From NCBI GenBank assembly GCA_018223375.1, contig JAGTTS010000004.1:186001-250000 (forward strand): a stretch of 64,000 nt of DNA, written 5' to 3'. This DNA is from Clostridiaceae bacterium Marseille-Q3526 (GTDB lineage: Bacteria; Bacillota; Clostridia; Lachnospirales; Lachnospiraceae). Below, one piece after another: positions 16,227-25,486 of the stretch. A program made the position numbers and the translations under genes. The notes beneath the pieces are model-generated. The model did no database searches. It worked only from the letters and a program-made list of their open reading frames with translations, and was not told where the DNA came from. How positions within the stretch are numbered: position 1 is the stretch's first letter; every line of letters begins with the position of its first letter.

Positions 16227-17960
16227 ATGGAGCAGAGAAGGACACGGCACAGAGAAAGAATAGCTCTCCTGTGCGGGCTTTTATGCCTTGGGATGGCAGG
16301 CCTGACAGGAAGGCTATTTTTTCTTATGACCTGCAGAGCAGACGAATACAGCTCCATGGCGACGGAGCTCCACCAGAGAGAGCGGACGCTGAAGGCGGCC
16401 AGAGGCAGGATTTTAGACAGAAACGGGACGGTGATTGCCGATAACAGGACGGTATGCACCGTATCGGTGGTCCACAACCAGATCGAGGAACCGGAGAAAG
16501 TCTCGGAGGTTCTCAGCAGAGAGCTTTCTCTTCCGGCTGAGGAAGTAAAAAAGAAGGTAGAAAAGTATACGTCCAGAGAGATTATCAGGACGAATGTAGA
16601 CAAGGAGACAGGAGATCGAATCCGCGATATGGGACTGGCCGGAGTGAAGGTGGACGAGGACTATAAACGGTACTATCCCTTTGACGAGATGGCTTCCCGC
16701 GTTCTCGGCTTCACAGGAGGCGACAATCAGGGCATCGTCGGCCTGGAAGTAGAATATGAGGAGTGGCTGAAAGGACAGAACGGAACGATTTTGACTCTGG
16801 CTGACGCGGCGGGGGTGGAGATTGAGAACGCGGCGGAGGACAGGATTGAGCCGGTGGCCGGAAATGATCTGACTATCAGCCTGGATGTGAATCTGCAGCA
16901 GTACGCCCAGCAGGCGGCTCTCCAGGTGATGGAGAAGAAATCGGCCAATCAGGTTTCTGTGATTATTATGAATCCACAGAACGGGGAGATCCTGTCTATG
17001 GTCACTGTGCCGGAATTTAATTTAAACGATCCCTTCACTCTGCCGGCAGGCGCGCCGCCTGCGGATCCGGATAAAAAACAGGAGCTGTTAAACCAGATGT
17101 GGAGAAATCCCTGCATCAACGATACCTACGAGCCAGGTTCGACCTTTAAGATTGTAACAGCCGCCGCAGGGCTGGAGGAGGGAGTCGTTACGCTCAAGGA
17201 CACCTTTTCCTGTCCGGGCTTCCGGATTGTGGAGGATCGGAGAATCCGGTGCCACAAGGCGGGAGGACACGGAGGGGAGACCTTCCTTCAGGGGATGATG
17301 AATTCCTGCAATCCTGTGCTTATTGACGTGGGACAGCGTCTGGGAACGGACCGCTATTACAAATATTTTGAACAGTTCGGCCTCATGGGAAAAACAGGGG
17401 TGGATCTGCCGGGAGAAGCGGCCACTATCATGCACAGGAAGGAGAACATGGGAGCAGTGGAGCTGGCAACGGTGTCCTTTGGACAGTCCTTCCAGATTAC
17501 GCCTCTCCAGCTGATTGCCACAGCCTCCTCCATCATCAATGGGGGAAACCGGGTGACGCCCCATTTCGCCGTAAAGGTGGAAAATCCATCCACAGGCTTT
17601 GTCCATGAATTTGAGAGTAAGGAAAAGGGAAGAATTCTCTCAGAGGAGACAAGCGGAACCATGCGCTATATTCTGGAACAGGTAGTGGCGGAGGGAAGCG
17701 GAAAAAACGCCAGAGTTCCAGGCTACCGGATCGGAGGAAAGACCGCTACCTCGGAAAAGCTGCCCAGAAGCAGAAAAAAATATATTTCCTCCTTTCTGGG
17801 CTTCGCGCCGGCTGACAATCCCCAGGTCATCGCCCTGATCACCATCGACGAGCCGGAGGGAATTTATTACGGAGGCACCATTGCGGCCCCTGTCATCGGC
17901 GGGATTTTCGACAATATTCTGCCCTATCTGGGGATTGAACGGGACCAAAGTAACAGTTGA
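16227..17960 (+). CDS. Second class B penicillin-binding protein (SpoVD/FtsI-like)
   Basis: 577 aa. Membrane anchor (about 12-33), dimerisation domain (ARGRILDRNGTVIADN), transpeptidase with SxxK (EPGSTFK) and SxN (SCN). The third motif reads K505-T506-A507 instead of KTG. By tandem position after an FtsI-like gene it may be the sporulation-specific SpoVD that builds spore cortex, but no PASTA domain is present. Ribosome site AGGAGA precedes ATG 16227. The vegetative and sporulation roles of the two paralogues are inference. Confidence 0.82.
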   Translation: MEQRRTRHRERIALLCGLLCLGMAGLTGRLFFLMTCRADEYSSMATELHQRERTLKAARGRILDRNGTVIADNRTVCTVSVVHNQIEEPEKVSEVLSRELSLPAEEVKKKVEKYTSREIIRTNVDKETGDRIRDMGLAGVKVDEDYKRYYPFDEMASRVLGFTGGDNQGIVGLEVEYEEWLKGQNGTILTLADAAGVEIENAAEDRIEPVAGNDLTISLDVNLQQYAQQAALQVMEKKSANQVSVIIMNPQNGEILSMVTVPEFNLNDPFTLPAGAPPADPDKKQELLNQMWRNPCINDTYEPGSTFKIVTAAAGLEEGVVTLKDTFSCPGFRIVEDRRIRCHKAGGHGGETFLQGMMNSCNPVLIDVGQRLGTDRYYKYFEQFGLMGKTGVDLPGEAATIMHRKENMGAVELATVSFGQSFQITPLQLIATASSIINGGNRVTPHFAVKVENPSTGFVHEFESKEKGRILSEETSGTMRYILEQVVAEGSGKNARVPGYRIGGKTATSEKLPRSRKKYISSFLGFAPADNPQVIALITIDEPEGIYYGGTIAAPVIGGIFDNILPYLGIERDQSNS

Positions 17961-18040
17961 TTATTCAGGGAAAAAGACGTATACTAATCAGGAGTCTAGG
18001 ACAGCTCAACAAAAGACTACATAAGAATCTGAGGTGTGAC

Positions 18041-19012
18041 ATGGTAAATGAGACAATTCTTGCGGTTATCACGGCATTTATTATCAGCGCAGTTATGTGC
18101 CCGATTGTAATTCCCTTTCTGCACAAGCTCAAATTCGGGCAGCAGGTGAGGGAGGACGGCCCCCAGGCCCACTTAAAAAAGCAGGGCACGCCCACTATGG
18201 GTGGGATTGTAATTTTAGGTTCCGTCGTGATTACCTCGTTACTCTATATAAAGGACTATCCGAAAATTATTCCCATTCTGTTTATGACAGTGGGATTCGG
18301 AGTGATCGGCTTTCTGGACGATTACATTAAGATTGTGATGAAGCGGTCCGAGGGATTGAACCCCAAGCAGAAGCTGCTTGGCCAGATTATCATTACGGGA
18401 ATTTTTGCCTACTATCTGATCAGCAGCAGCGAGGTGGGAACTTCCATGCTGATTCCCTTTACAGGAGGCTTTGACGACGGATTTTTCCTGGCTCTTCCGC
18501 TGTGGCTGTTTGTTCCGGCGCTGTTTTTCATTGTTCTTGGAACGGACAACGGAGTGAATTTTACAGACGGACTGGACGGACTGTGCACCAGCGTCACCAT
18601 TCTGGTGGCTACCTTCTTCACAATTGTGGCCATTGGAGAGAATACAGGAATCAGCCCGATTACAGGAGCCGTAGTGGGAAGTCTTCTGGGCTTTCTGCTG
18701 TTTAATGTGTATCCGGCCAAGGTGTTTATGGGAGATACAGGTTCTCTGGCTCTGGGCGGCTTTGTGTCGGCCAGCGCCTTTATGATGCAGATGCCCATTT
18801 TCATTGCTCTGGTGGGCCTGATTTATCTGGTAGAGGTGCTGTCTGTGATCATGCAGGTGACCTACTTTAAGAGCACAGGTGGAAAGCGCATCTTCAAGAT
18901 GGCGCCTATCCACCATCACTTTGAGCTGTGCGGATGGTCTGAAACAAGAGTAGTCGCAGTATTTTCTATTATAACAGCAATCCTTTGTCTGATTGCATAC
19001 TTAGGATTATAG
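18041..19012 (+). CDS. mraY: Phospho-N-acetylmuramoyl-pentapeptide transferase MraY
   Basis: 323 aa, about ten membrane helices. Motifs GTPTMGGIVI, FLDDYIK, TDGLDGL and the C-terminal PIHHHFEL are all present; the Asp residues of FLDDY and the HHH loop are the known active-site features. It transfers phospho-MurNAc-pentapeptide to undecaprenyl phosphate (lipid I). ATG 18041 is chosen because it starts at the first membrane helix and follows GAGGTG; the frame is open upstream to 17957. Confidence 0.95.
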   Translation: MVNETILAVITAFIISAVMCPIVIPFLHKLKFGQQVREDGPQAHLKKQGTPTMGGIVILGSVVITSLLYIKDYPKIIPILFMTVGFGVIGFLDDYIKIVMKRSEGLNPKQKLLGQIIITGIFAYYLISSSEVGTSMLIPFTGGFDDGFFLALPLWLFVPALFFIVLGTDNGVNFTDGLDGLCTSVTILVATFFTIVAIGENTGISPITGAVVGSLLGFLLFNVYPAKVFMGDTGSLALGGFVSASAFMMQMPIFIALVGLIYLVEVLSVIMQVTYFKSTGGKRIFKMAPIHHHFELCGWSETRVVAVFSIITAILCLIAYLGL

Positions 19013-19025
19013 GAGGAAATGGACA

Positions 19026-20375
19026 ATGAGTCAGAAAGTATTGGTAGCAGGAAGCGGAATCAGCGGCATTGCAGCGGCAAAGCTCCTTCTGGGCATGGGA
19101 GGAGAGGTTGTCCTCTACGACGGCAATGAGAAGCTGAACGAGGCGGATTTGAGACAGAAATTTGACGAGGGGGCAAAGGTGAGCTTTGTCCTTGGAAAAT
19201 TAGACCGCACAGATCTTTTAGGCGTGGAGCTCTCCATTATCAGCCCGGGCATTTCCCTGGAAGCTCCTTTCGTGTCCGTTCTTCAGCAGGCGGGAATCCC
19301 CATCTGGAGCGAGATCCAGCTGGCCTACCACTGCGCTAAGGGAAAGCTGGCGGCAATTACGGGAACAAACGGAAAAACCACTACCACGGCTCTGACAGGG
19401 GAGATTATGAAGGCTTTTTACGACAGCGTGTTTGTAGTGGGAAATATCGGAGATCCCTACACAGCCCACGCCCTGGAGACGACAGATGAGTCTGTAACGG
19501 TAGCGGAGGTTTCCAGCTTCCAGCTGGAGACGATTATGGATTTCAGGCCCAATGTCAGCGCGATCCTCAATATCACTCCGGATCACCTGGACCGCCATAA
19601 GACGATGGAGCGGTACATCGAGATCAAAGAAGGCATCACAAAGAACCAGAAGGAGGAGGACGTCTGCGTATTAAACCACGACGATCCAGTGCTGCGGGAG
19701 TTCGGAGAGACCTTGAAGTGCAGAGTGGTTTACTTCTCCAGCCGGGAGAAACTGGAGAAGGGCCTTTACCTGGACGGCGATATGATCGTATATAAGAACG
19801 ATGACAAAACCGTGATAGAGATTGTGAATATCCACGATCTGAAGCTGTTAGGCCGCCATAACCATGAAAACGTCATGGCCGCTGTGGCTGTCAGCATGAA
19901 CATGGGCGTGCCCATGGAGATCATCCGCCGGGTGGTGAAGCGCTTCGAGGCGGTTGAACACAGAATTGAGTTTGTCACAGAGCGCTTTGGAGTAAAATAT
20001 TACAACGATTCCAAGGGAACGAACCCGGATGCGGCCATGCAGGCGATCAAGGCCATGCCGGGGCCCACGCTTCTCATCGCCGGAGGCTATGACAAGCACT
20101 CAGAGTATGACGAGTGGATTGAGAGCTTCGGCGGCAAGGTGCGCTACCTGGTGCTGATCGGACAGACGAGGGATAAGATTGCCGAGTGCGCGAAAAAGCA
20201 TGGCTTTACCGACATCATGTATGCGGAGGATTTAAAGGAAGCGGTGCAGGTGTGCGCCTCCTACGCCAACGCCGGGGACAACGTGCTTCTTTCACCGGCC
20301 TGCGCAAGCTGGGGCATGTTTAATAATTATGAGGAGAGAGGCCGCATGTTCAAGGAATATGTGAGAAATCTCTAG
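19026..20375 (+). CDS. murD: UDP-N-acetylmuramoylalanine--D-glutamate ligase
   Basis: 449 aa Mur ligase. N-terminal Rossmann domain (VLVAGSGISGIAAAKLL), ATP loop GTNGKTTTTALTGEI near residue 114, and C-terminal domain with NDSKGTNPDA. It adds D-Glu to UDP-MurNAc-L-Ala in the cytoplasm. The start follows AGGAGGAAAT, 13 bases after mraY, so they are co-transcribed. Confidence 0.95.
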   Translation: MSQKVLVAGSGISGIAAAKLLLGMGGEVVLYDGNEKLNEADLRQKFDEGAKVSFVLGKLDRTDLLGVELSIISPGISLEAPFVSVLQQAGIPIWSEIQLAYHCAKGKLAAITGTNGKTTTTALTGEIMKAFYDSVFVVGNIGDPYTAHALETTDESVTVAEVSSFQLETIMDFRPNVSAILNITPDHLDRHKTMERYIEIKEGITKNQKEEDVCVLNHDDPVLREFGETLKCRVVYFSSREKLEKGLYLDGDMIVYKNDDKTVIEIVNIHDLKLLGRHNHENVMAAVAVSMNMGVPMEIIRRVVKRFEAVEHRIEFVTERFGVKYYNDSKGTNPDAAMQAIKAMPGPTLLIAGGYDKHSEYDEWIESFGGKVRYLVLIGQTRDKIAECAKKHGFTDIMYAEDLKEAVQVCASYANAGDNVLLSPACASWGMFNNYEERGRMFKEYVRNL

Positions 20376-20417
20376 GAATGAAGCAGATAGACGCAGACAC
20401 AGGTAAGGAGTGGTAAG

Positions 20418-21563
20418 ATGGCTGACGCGCCGAAAAAAAAGAAGAAGAAAAAGCCCCATCGGTTCTACGATTACAGTCTTCTTCTGTCCGTCGTGTTTCT
20501 GACGATATTCGGGCTTATTATGATTTACAGCGCCAGCTCCTACCGGGCGCAGCTGATGCTGGGGGATGCTGCGTATTTTGTGAAGCGCCAGGGCATGATT
20601 GCAGCGGGCAGCGCGGTAGTGATGCTGTTTATCTCAAAAATGGATTATCACTGGTTTGCCAAGTTTACCTGGCTGGGCTACTTCACGTCCCTGGCCTGTA
20701 TGATTGCCACCATGCTCTTTGGCGTGGAATCCCACGGAAAGAAGAGATGGCTTCAGATTGGCCCGATTCAGTTTCAGCCCACAGAGCTGGTAAAGATTTC
20801 GCTTATTCTGTTTCTGGCAGTTGTGATTTCCAGAATGGGGCTTAAGATCAATGAATTTCGGAATGTGCGGGCCATCATCATCTGGTGCGGCGTCCCGGCT
20901 CTGCTGATTACAGAGAATAACCTAAGCTCCGGAATCATCACCTGCGGCATTGTATTTGTAGTGCTGTTTGTGGCGTGCAAGATCAAGTGGCCCTTCTTTG
21001 CCTGCGCGGGAGCTGGCATAGGCCTGATTGCCGTGTCGCCCTACATAGGAAAGGCCCTGGTGGCAGTCAGGCTGTTAAAGCCTTATCAGCTGGACCGTAT
21101 CACCGCGTGGGTGGATCCGACGGCTACGGACACAGGATATCAGACGCTCCAGGGTCTGTACGCCATCGGCTCCGGCGGCTTTTTCGGAAGAGGACTGGGA
21201 CAGAGCCTTCAGAAGCTTGGCTTTGTGCCGGAGCCCCAGAACGATATGATTTTTTCCATCATTTGTGAAGAGCTGGGCCTGTTTGGAGCGACGCTTCTGA
21301 TTCTTATGTTCATGTTTATGATCTACCGGTTTATGGTAATCGCCAGCAACGCGCCGGATCTCATGGGTTCTCTGCTTGTGGTGGGCGTGATGGCCCATAT
21401 CGGCATTCAGGTCATTCTGAATATCGCCGTTGTAACGAATACGATTCCAAACACAGGAGTTACGCTTCCCTTTATCAGCTACGGAGGAACCTCGGTTCTG
21501 TTCCTGATGCTGGAGATGGGAATGGTGCTGAGCGTCTCCAACCAGATTAAACTGGAGGGGTAG
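20418..21563 (+). CDS. ftsW: SEDS peptidoglycan glycosyltransferase FtsW/SpoVE
   Basis: 381 aa, short Lys-rich N terminus (KKKKKK) then ten membrane helices. The C-terminal SEDS signature NTIPNTGVTLPFISYGGTS is intact, as is FVPEPQNDMIF. SEDS proteins polymerise glycan strands together with a class B PBP (here the two upstream PBPs). In this dcw position it could be FtsW, SpoVE, or serve both. It ends the first transcription block at a strong terminator. Confidence 0.93.
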   Translation: MADAPKKKKKKKPHRFYDYSLLLSVVFLTIFGLIMIYSASSYRAQLMLGDAAYFVKRQGMIAAGSAVVMLFISKMDYHWFAKFTWLGYFTSLACMIATMLFGVESHGKKRWLQIGPIQFQPTELVKISLILFLAVVISRMGLKINEFRNVRAIIIWCGVPALLITENNLSSGIITCGIVFVVLFVACKIKWPFFACAGAGIGLIAVSPYIGKALVAVRLLKPYQLDRITAWVDPTATDTGYQTLQGLYAIGSGGFFGRGLGQSLQKLGFVPEPQNDMIFSIICEELGLFGATLLILMFMFMIYRFMVIASNAPDLMGSLLVVGVMAHIGIQVILNIAVVTNTIPNTGVTLPFISYGGTSVLFLMLEMGMVLSVSNQIKLEG

Positions 21564-21573
21564 ATGCCGGAGA

Positions 21574-21620
21574 GGGAGGATTTTCTTCAGAAATAAAGCG
21601 GAAAATCCTCCCTTTCTTCT
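21574..21620 (+). terminator. Terminator after ftsW
   Basis: GGGAGGATTTTC (21574-21585) pairs perfectly with GAAAATCCTCCC (21601-21612), followed by TTTCTTCTT. It separates mraZ-ftsW from murA-ftsQ. Confidence 0.88.
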
Positions 21621-21716
21621 TATCGGTTTTTACCAGACGGTTTCAGGCGTCCAGCTGTCACAAAAACAGGAAGCCGGGCATAGGATAATATAAGGAAACA
21701 GAAGGGAACTGCTGCC

Positions 21717-22994
21717 TTGGCTGAAATCGAGATTGTTGGAGGAGGGCCTCTGAGAGGAGAACTGTCCGTTCAGGGGTCTAAAAACGCTGTGCTTCCCATG
21801 ATGGCCGCCGCTGTTTTAAATCAGGGAGTCACAGTGATTGAACACGTTCCTGGTATCAGGGACGTCCGCTGTATGATGGAAATACTCTCTTCCCTGGGAT
21901 GCAGCTGTACTCTGGATAAAAGCGGGCGGCTGACGATTGACGCAGAGCGCCTTTCCGGAAGCTGCGTCAGGAAAGAGGACATGGAAAAAATGCGCTCATC
22001 GGTGATTCTTCTGGGGCCGCTGCTGGCCAGGCAGGGAAAGGCCTGCATTTACTATCCAGGCGGCTGCATGATTGGAAAACGGCCCATTGATCTCCACCTG
22101 AAGGCGCTGAAGCAGTTTGGGGCGGAGATTGAGGAGGAGAAGGAAACCGGGAAAGTGACGGCTTCCCTGAAGAGAAGGGGAGGAATGCTGTCAGGAGCAG
22201 AAGTACAGCTTCCCTATCCGAGCGTGGGCGCTACGGAAAATGCCATTTTTGCCGCTGTGGCCGCTGAGGGAGAAAGCTTTTTATCCGGCTGTGCGCGGGA
22301 ACCGGAGATAGCGGCTCTCTGCCATATGTTAAACAGGATGGGGGCCAGGATTCTGGGCGTCGGAACTTCTCATCTCCGGATTACAGGAGGGCTTCCTCTT
22401 CATGGCTGTACAGTGCGGGCAGACGGAGACAGGATTGTGGCGGGAACCTATCTGATTGCAGCGGCTGCAGCGGGAGGAGAGATTGAGATTTCCGGAATCC
22501 GCTCAGAGGAGCTTGCAAGCCTGACGGCTCTCCTGGAGGAGGGAGGAGCCGTGGTCTACCGGGAGCGGGACAGAATCTACCTGCGGAGCCAAAGGCCTTT
22601 TGGGCGGATCTGCGCCAAGACAGGCCCGTATCCTGATTTTCCTACGGATCTTCAGTCTCCGCTGCTGGCTCTTATGAGCGTTTCAGGCGGGGGAATGGTG
22701 GAGGAAACGGTTTTTGAAAGCCGTTTTAAGACGGCTCTGGAGCTGAACAAGATGGGGGCGGCTGCAGAGATATCGGGAAAACTGGCAAAGGTGGCAGAGG
22801 GAAGACGCCTCCATGGCTGCCGTGTCAGAGCCTGTGATCTGAGAGGCGGGGCTGCCCCTGTGGCGGCGGGCCTGGCGGCAGAGGGGACCACGTTCGTAGA
22901 GCAGGCAGAATACATTTTCAGGGGATACGAGGATATCTGCCGCGATTTAAGCAGTCTGGGAGGAAGGCTCTGGTATCGGGAATCAGTGGCATGA
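21717..22994 (+). CDS. murA: UDP-N-acetylglucosamine 1-carboxyvinyltransferase MurA
   Basis: 425 aa. N-terminal GPLRGELSVQGSKNAVLPMM with the catalytic-loop motif YPGGCMIGKRPIDLH around residue 115, whose Cys is the fosfomycin target, and C-terminal DLRGGAAPVAAGLA. It performs the first committed step of peptidoglycan synthesis. The start is a TTG at 21717 after GAAGGG; no better in-frame ATG exists before the conserved domain. 25 bases before ftsQ. Confidence 0.93.
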   Translation: MAEIEIVGGGPLRGELSVQGSKNAVLPMMAAAVLNQGVTVIEHVPGIRDVRCMMEILSSLGCSCTLDKSGRLTIDAERLSGSCVRKEDMEKMRSSVILLGPLLARQGKACIYYPGGCMIGKRPIDLHLKALKQFGAEIEEEKETGKVTASLKRRGGMLSGAEVQLPYPSVGATENAIFAAVAAEGESFLSGCAREPEIAALCHMLNRMGARILGVGTSHLRITGGLPLHGCTVRADGDRIVAGTYLIAAAAAGGEIEISGIRSEELASLTALLEEGGAVVYRERDRIYLRSQRPFGRICAKTGPYPDFPTDLQSPLLALMSVSGGGMVEETVFESRFKTALELNKMGAAAEISGKLAKVAEGRRLHGCRVRACDLRGGAAPVAAGLAAEGTTFVEQAEYIFRGYEDICRDLSSLGGRLWYRESVA

Positions 22995-23019
22995 AACAGT
23001 TCCGGCAGGAGGTACAGAT

Positions 23020-23751
23020 ATGAGGACATATATCAGACACAGAAGAAAAACAGGCCTGATTGCAGCTTTGGCCGTGCTGGCGGTCATAGCTGTTACCGTG
23101 GTATCTCTGCGGATTACGGAGGTGAAGGTAAGCGGCAATACAAGATATACGGCTGAGGAGATTGAACAGACCATATTTGACTCCCCAATCAGCCGAAACG
23201 CCGCTTACTGTTATTTCCAGTATCAGTTCAGGCCTCATAAGAAGCTTCCGTTTGTGGAAGACTACAGGATAGTATTCAGAGGTCCCAATGAAGTGGAGAT
23301 TATTGTATATGAAAAAAGCATGGTAGGCTATGTGTCCTACATGAACAGCAACCTGTACTTTGATAAAGACGGAATTATTGTGGAGAGCACAAGCGAAATT
23401 CTGCCTGGAATACCGAAGATAGAGGGGCTGAAGTTTGGCCATGTAGTGCTTCACGAGCCCCTTCCTGTAGAGAATAAGGATATTTTCGAGGATATTTTGA
23501 ACCTGACCCAGATTCTCTCTCTCTATGAGATCCACGCCGACGGGATCCGGTACCAGAGCGGAGGACAGGCTGTGGTCACAGTGGGGAATCTGAGAGTTGA
23601 GCTGGGAGATAAAAAGGATATGAACGGCAAGATAGCGGAGCTGAGCGACATTATCCAGGAGTATTCCGATTTGGACGGAACGCTGTACCTGGACACATAC
23701 GACGAGACAAACTCCAATCCCATGTACCGGTTTCAGAAAAATGAGCCGTAG
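23020..23751 (+). CDS. ftsQ: Cell division protein FtsQ/DivIB
   Basis: 243 aa. Short Arg/Lys-rich cytoplasmic N terminus, one membrane helix (about 12-30), then a POTRA domain (ITEVKVSGNTRYTAEEIEQTIF) and a beta-domain, the FtsQ/DivIB plan. It bridges cytoplasmic and outer divisome parts with FtsL/DivIC. Co-transcribed with murA; AGGAGG ribosome site before ATG 23020. Confidence 0.88.
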   Translation: MRTYIRHRRKTGLIAALAVLAVIAVTVVSLRITEVKVSGNTRYTAEEIEQTIFDSPISRNAAYCYFQYQFRPHKKLPFVEDYRIVFRGPNEVEIIVYEKSMVGYVSYMNSNLYFDKDGIIVESTSEILPGIPKIEGLKFGHVVLHEPLPVENKDIFEDILNLTQILSLYEIHADGIRYQSGGQAVVTVGNLRVELGDKKDMNGKIAELSDIIQEYSDLDGTLYLDTYDETNSNPMYRFQKNEP

Positions 23752-23812
23752 CATTGCGGCCCGTTCCCATAGCTGAACTGGTGTGAAAATCATAAATTCG
23801 GCAAAATAACAG

Positions 23813-23841
23813 TTGATATTTTTCCTAAAATAAAATATAGT
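23813..23841 (+). promoter_or_regulatory. Promoter of ftsZ
   Basis: TTGATA (23813-23818), 17-base spacer, TATAGT (23836-23841), 75 bases before the ftsZ start. ftsZ can thus be expressed apart from murA-ftsQ. Confidence 0.6.
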
Positions 23842-23916
23842 ATTAGATAGACTGAAATCAGAAGGCGCAAATGCAGGCAAAAAACAGCAGATATGTGAGT
23901 GAAGGAGGAAGTTTTC

Positions 23917-25143
23917 TTGTTAGAGATTAAGATAAATGAAGCAGAGAATGCCGCCAGAATTATAGTAGTAGGCGTGGGCGGAGCCGGAAATAACGCGGTA
24001 AACCGCATGATCGAGGAGAACATTGCAGGCGTTGAGTTTATCGGTATCAATACAGATAAGCAGGCTCTCCAGTTCTGCAAGGCTACCACAGCCATGCAGA
24101 TCGGCGAGAAGCTGACCAAGGGACTGGGCGCAGGCGCAAGACCGGAGATCGGCGAGAAGGCAGCTGAGGAGAACCAGGAGGAGTTAGCCCAGGCGTTAAA
24201 GGGAGCGGATATGGTGTTCGTTACCTGCGGTATGGGCGGCGGAACCGGAACAGGAGCAGCTCCTGTTGTGGCTAAAATTGCTAAGGATATGGGAATCCTG
24301 ACAGTCGGCGTTGTAACGAAGCCGTTCCGTTTTGAGGCCAAGACACGTATGAATAACGCCATCCAGGGCATTGAGAAGTTAAAGAGCTGCGTGGACACTC
24401 TGATCGTAATCCCCAACGACAAGCTTCTGGAGATCGTGGACAGAAGAACCACTATGCCGGACGCATTAAAGAAGGCAGACGAAGTGCTTCAGCAGGCAGT
24501 TCAGGGAATCACAGATTTAATTAATATTCCTGGCCTGATCAATCTGGACTTTGCAGACGTTCAGACGGTTATGACTGACAAGGGAATCGCTCACATTGGA
24601 ATCGGACATGCCAAGGGAGACGACAAGGCCATCGAGGCTGTTAAGCAGGCCGTATCCAGCCCGCTTCTGGAGACCACCATTGAGAATGCGTCCCATGTAA
24701 TTATCAATATTTCCGGAGATATCAGCCTGATCGAGGCTAACGAGGCAGCTTCCTACGTTCAGGAGCTGGCAGGCGACGATGCGAACATTATCTTCGGCGC
24801 TATGTACGACGAGAACGCTCAGGACGAGGCTTCCATCACAGTCATTGCCACAGGCCTGGACGAGGAGACAGCGACTCCGGTTGCCAAGGCCATGACTAAT
24901 TTCGGAAGCAATCCGTTCCAGAAGAAGCAGACTTCCGTGGCAGCAGCAGGCAGAGAGGCAGCTACGGCAGCTCAGCCGTCTCAGGCAGGATTCCGCCAGC
25001 CGTCTCCGTCTTACAAGCCGTCCCCTTCTTTAACACAGCCGGGACAGCAGGAGCCAGCTCCGGCGCCTTCACCAGCGCCGTCCTACAGACCGATGGGACA
25101 GACACAGATAAATATTCCTGATTTCTTAAAGCATAAGAGATAA
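23917..25143 (+). CDS. ftsZ: Cell division GTPase FtsZ
   Basis: 408 aa. Tubulin signature GGGTGTGAAP near residue 108, N-terminal GVGGAGNNAVNRM, T7 loop NLDFADVQTVM. A Pro/Ala/Ser-rich linker follows (about residues 330-395) and the conserved C-terminal peptide IPDFLKHKR that binds FtsA/SepF. The start is TTG 23917, set by GGAGG at 23904-23908 (8-base spacing); the GTG at 23899 lies before that ribosome site. Forms the Z ring in division and polar septation. Confidence 0.96.
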   Translation: MLEIKINEAENAARIIVVGVGGAGNNAVNRMIEENIAGVEFIGINTDKQALQFCKATTAMQIGEKLTKGLGAGARPEIGEKAAEENQEELAQALKGADMVFVTCGMGGGTGTGAAPVVAKIAKDMGILTVGVVTKPFRFEAKTRMNNAIQGIEKLKSCVDTLIVIPNDKLLEIVDRRTTMPDALKKADEVLQQAVQGITDLINIPGLINLDFADVQTVMTDKGIAHIGIGHAKGDDKAIEAVKQAVSSPLLETTIENASHVIINISGDISLIEANEAASYVQELAGDDANIIFGAMYDENAQDEASITVIATGLDEETATPVAKAMTNFGSNPFQKKQTSVAAAGREAATAAQPSQAGFRQPSPSYKPSPSLTQPGQQEPAPAPSPAPSYRPMGQTQINIPDFLKHKR

Positions 25144-25180
25144 AAAAGCATAAGCAGCATTTCAAAGTGAAATGAAAGAA

Positions 25181-25233
25181 AGCAGAACGTTTTCCATAAG
25201 CTCACAGGAGCCGGGAAACGTCCTGCTTTTTTT
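25181..25233 (+). terminator. Terminator after ftsZ
   Basis: AGCAG-ACGTTT-CC arm from 25181 pairs with GG-AAACGT-CTGCT, ending in a seven-T run to 25233. The T-run is shared with the left arm of the next hairpin. Confidence 0.8.
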
Positions 25234-25364
25234 GATGCAATAGGAACATTACGAAGTAATTTCCTATTGCATCAAAAACGCTCCGCGAGGATCGCCATGC
25301 GGCGGAAAGGAATTTTGTCGCAGAAGCGACCCGCCGCAGGCGGAGAAGCTCGCGGGCGAGCTTC
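25230..25364. repeat. Multi-hairpin intergenic element (candidate REP/MITE-like or structured RNA)
   Basis: Hairpin 1 (25230-25277) has perfect 17-base arms TTTTGATGCAATAGGAA / TTCCTATTGCATCAAAA, a one-base bulge, a 5-base inner stem ATTAC/GTAAT and a GAA loop. Hairpin 2: GCGGCGG (25299-25305) with CCGCCGC (25331-25337), enclosing GTCGC/GCGAC. Hairpin 3: GAAGCTC (25345-25351) with GAGCTTC (25358-25364). The short open frames across it are unlikely to be genes. No second copy was noticed in this window. The remaining bases to 25486 show no gene. Confidence 0.55.
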
Positions 25365-25486
25365 TTTCTTACATGCTCTTTTCTGCCTTTTTCCTGCTTC
25401 TTTTCGCAGATTTTGCCGGGACAAGCGGAAAAAGGAGGAGTCTTCTCGAACTTTGACGATGAAAAAACAGGATTTTCCCCCGCCGT

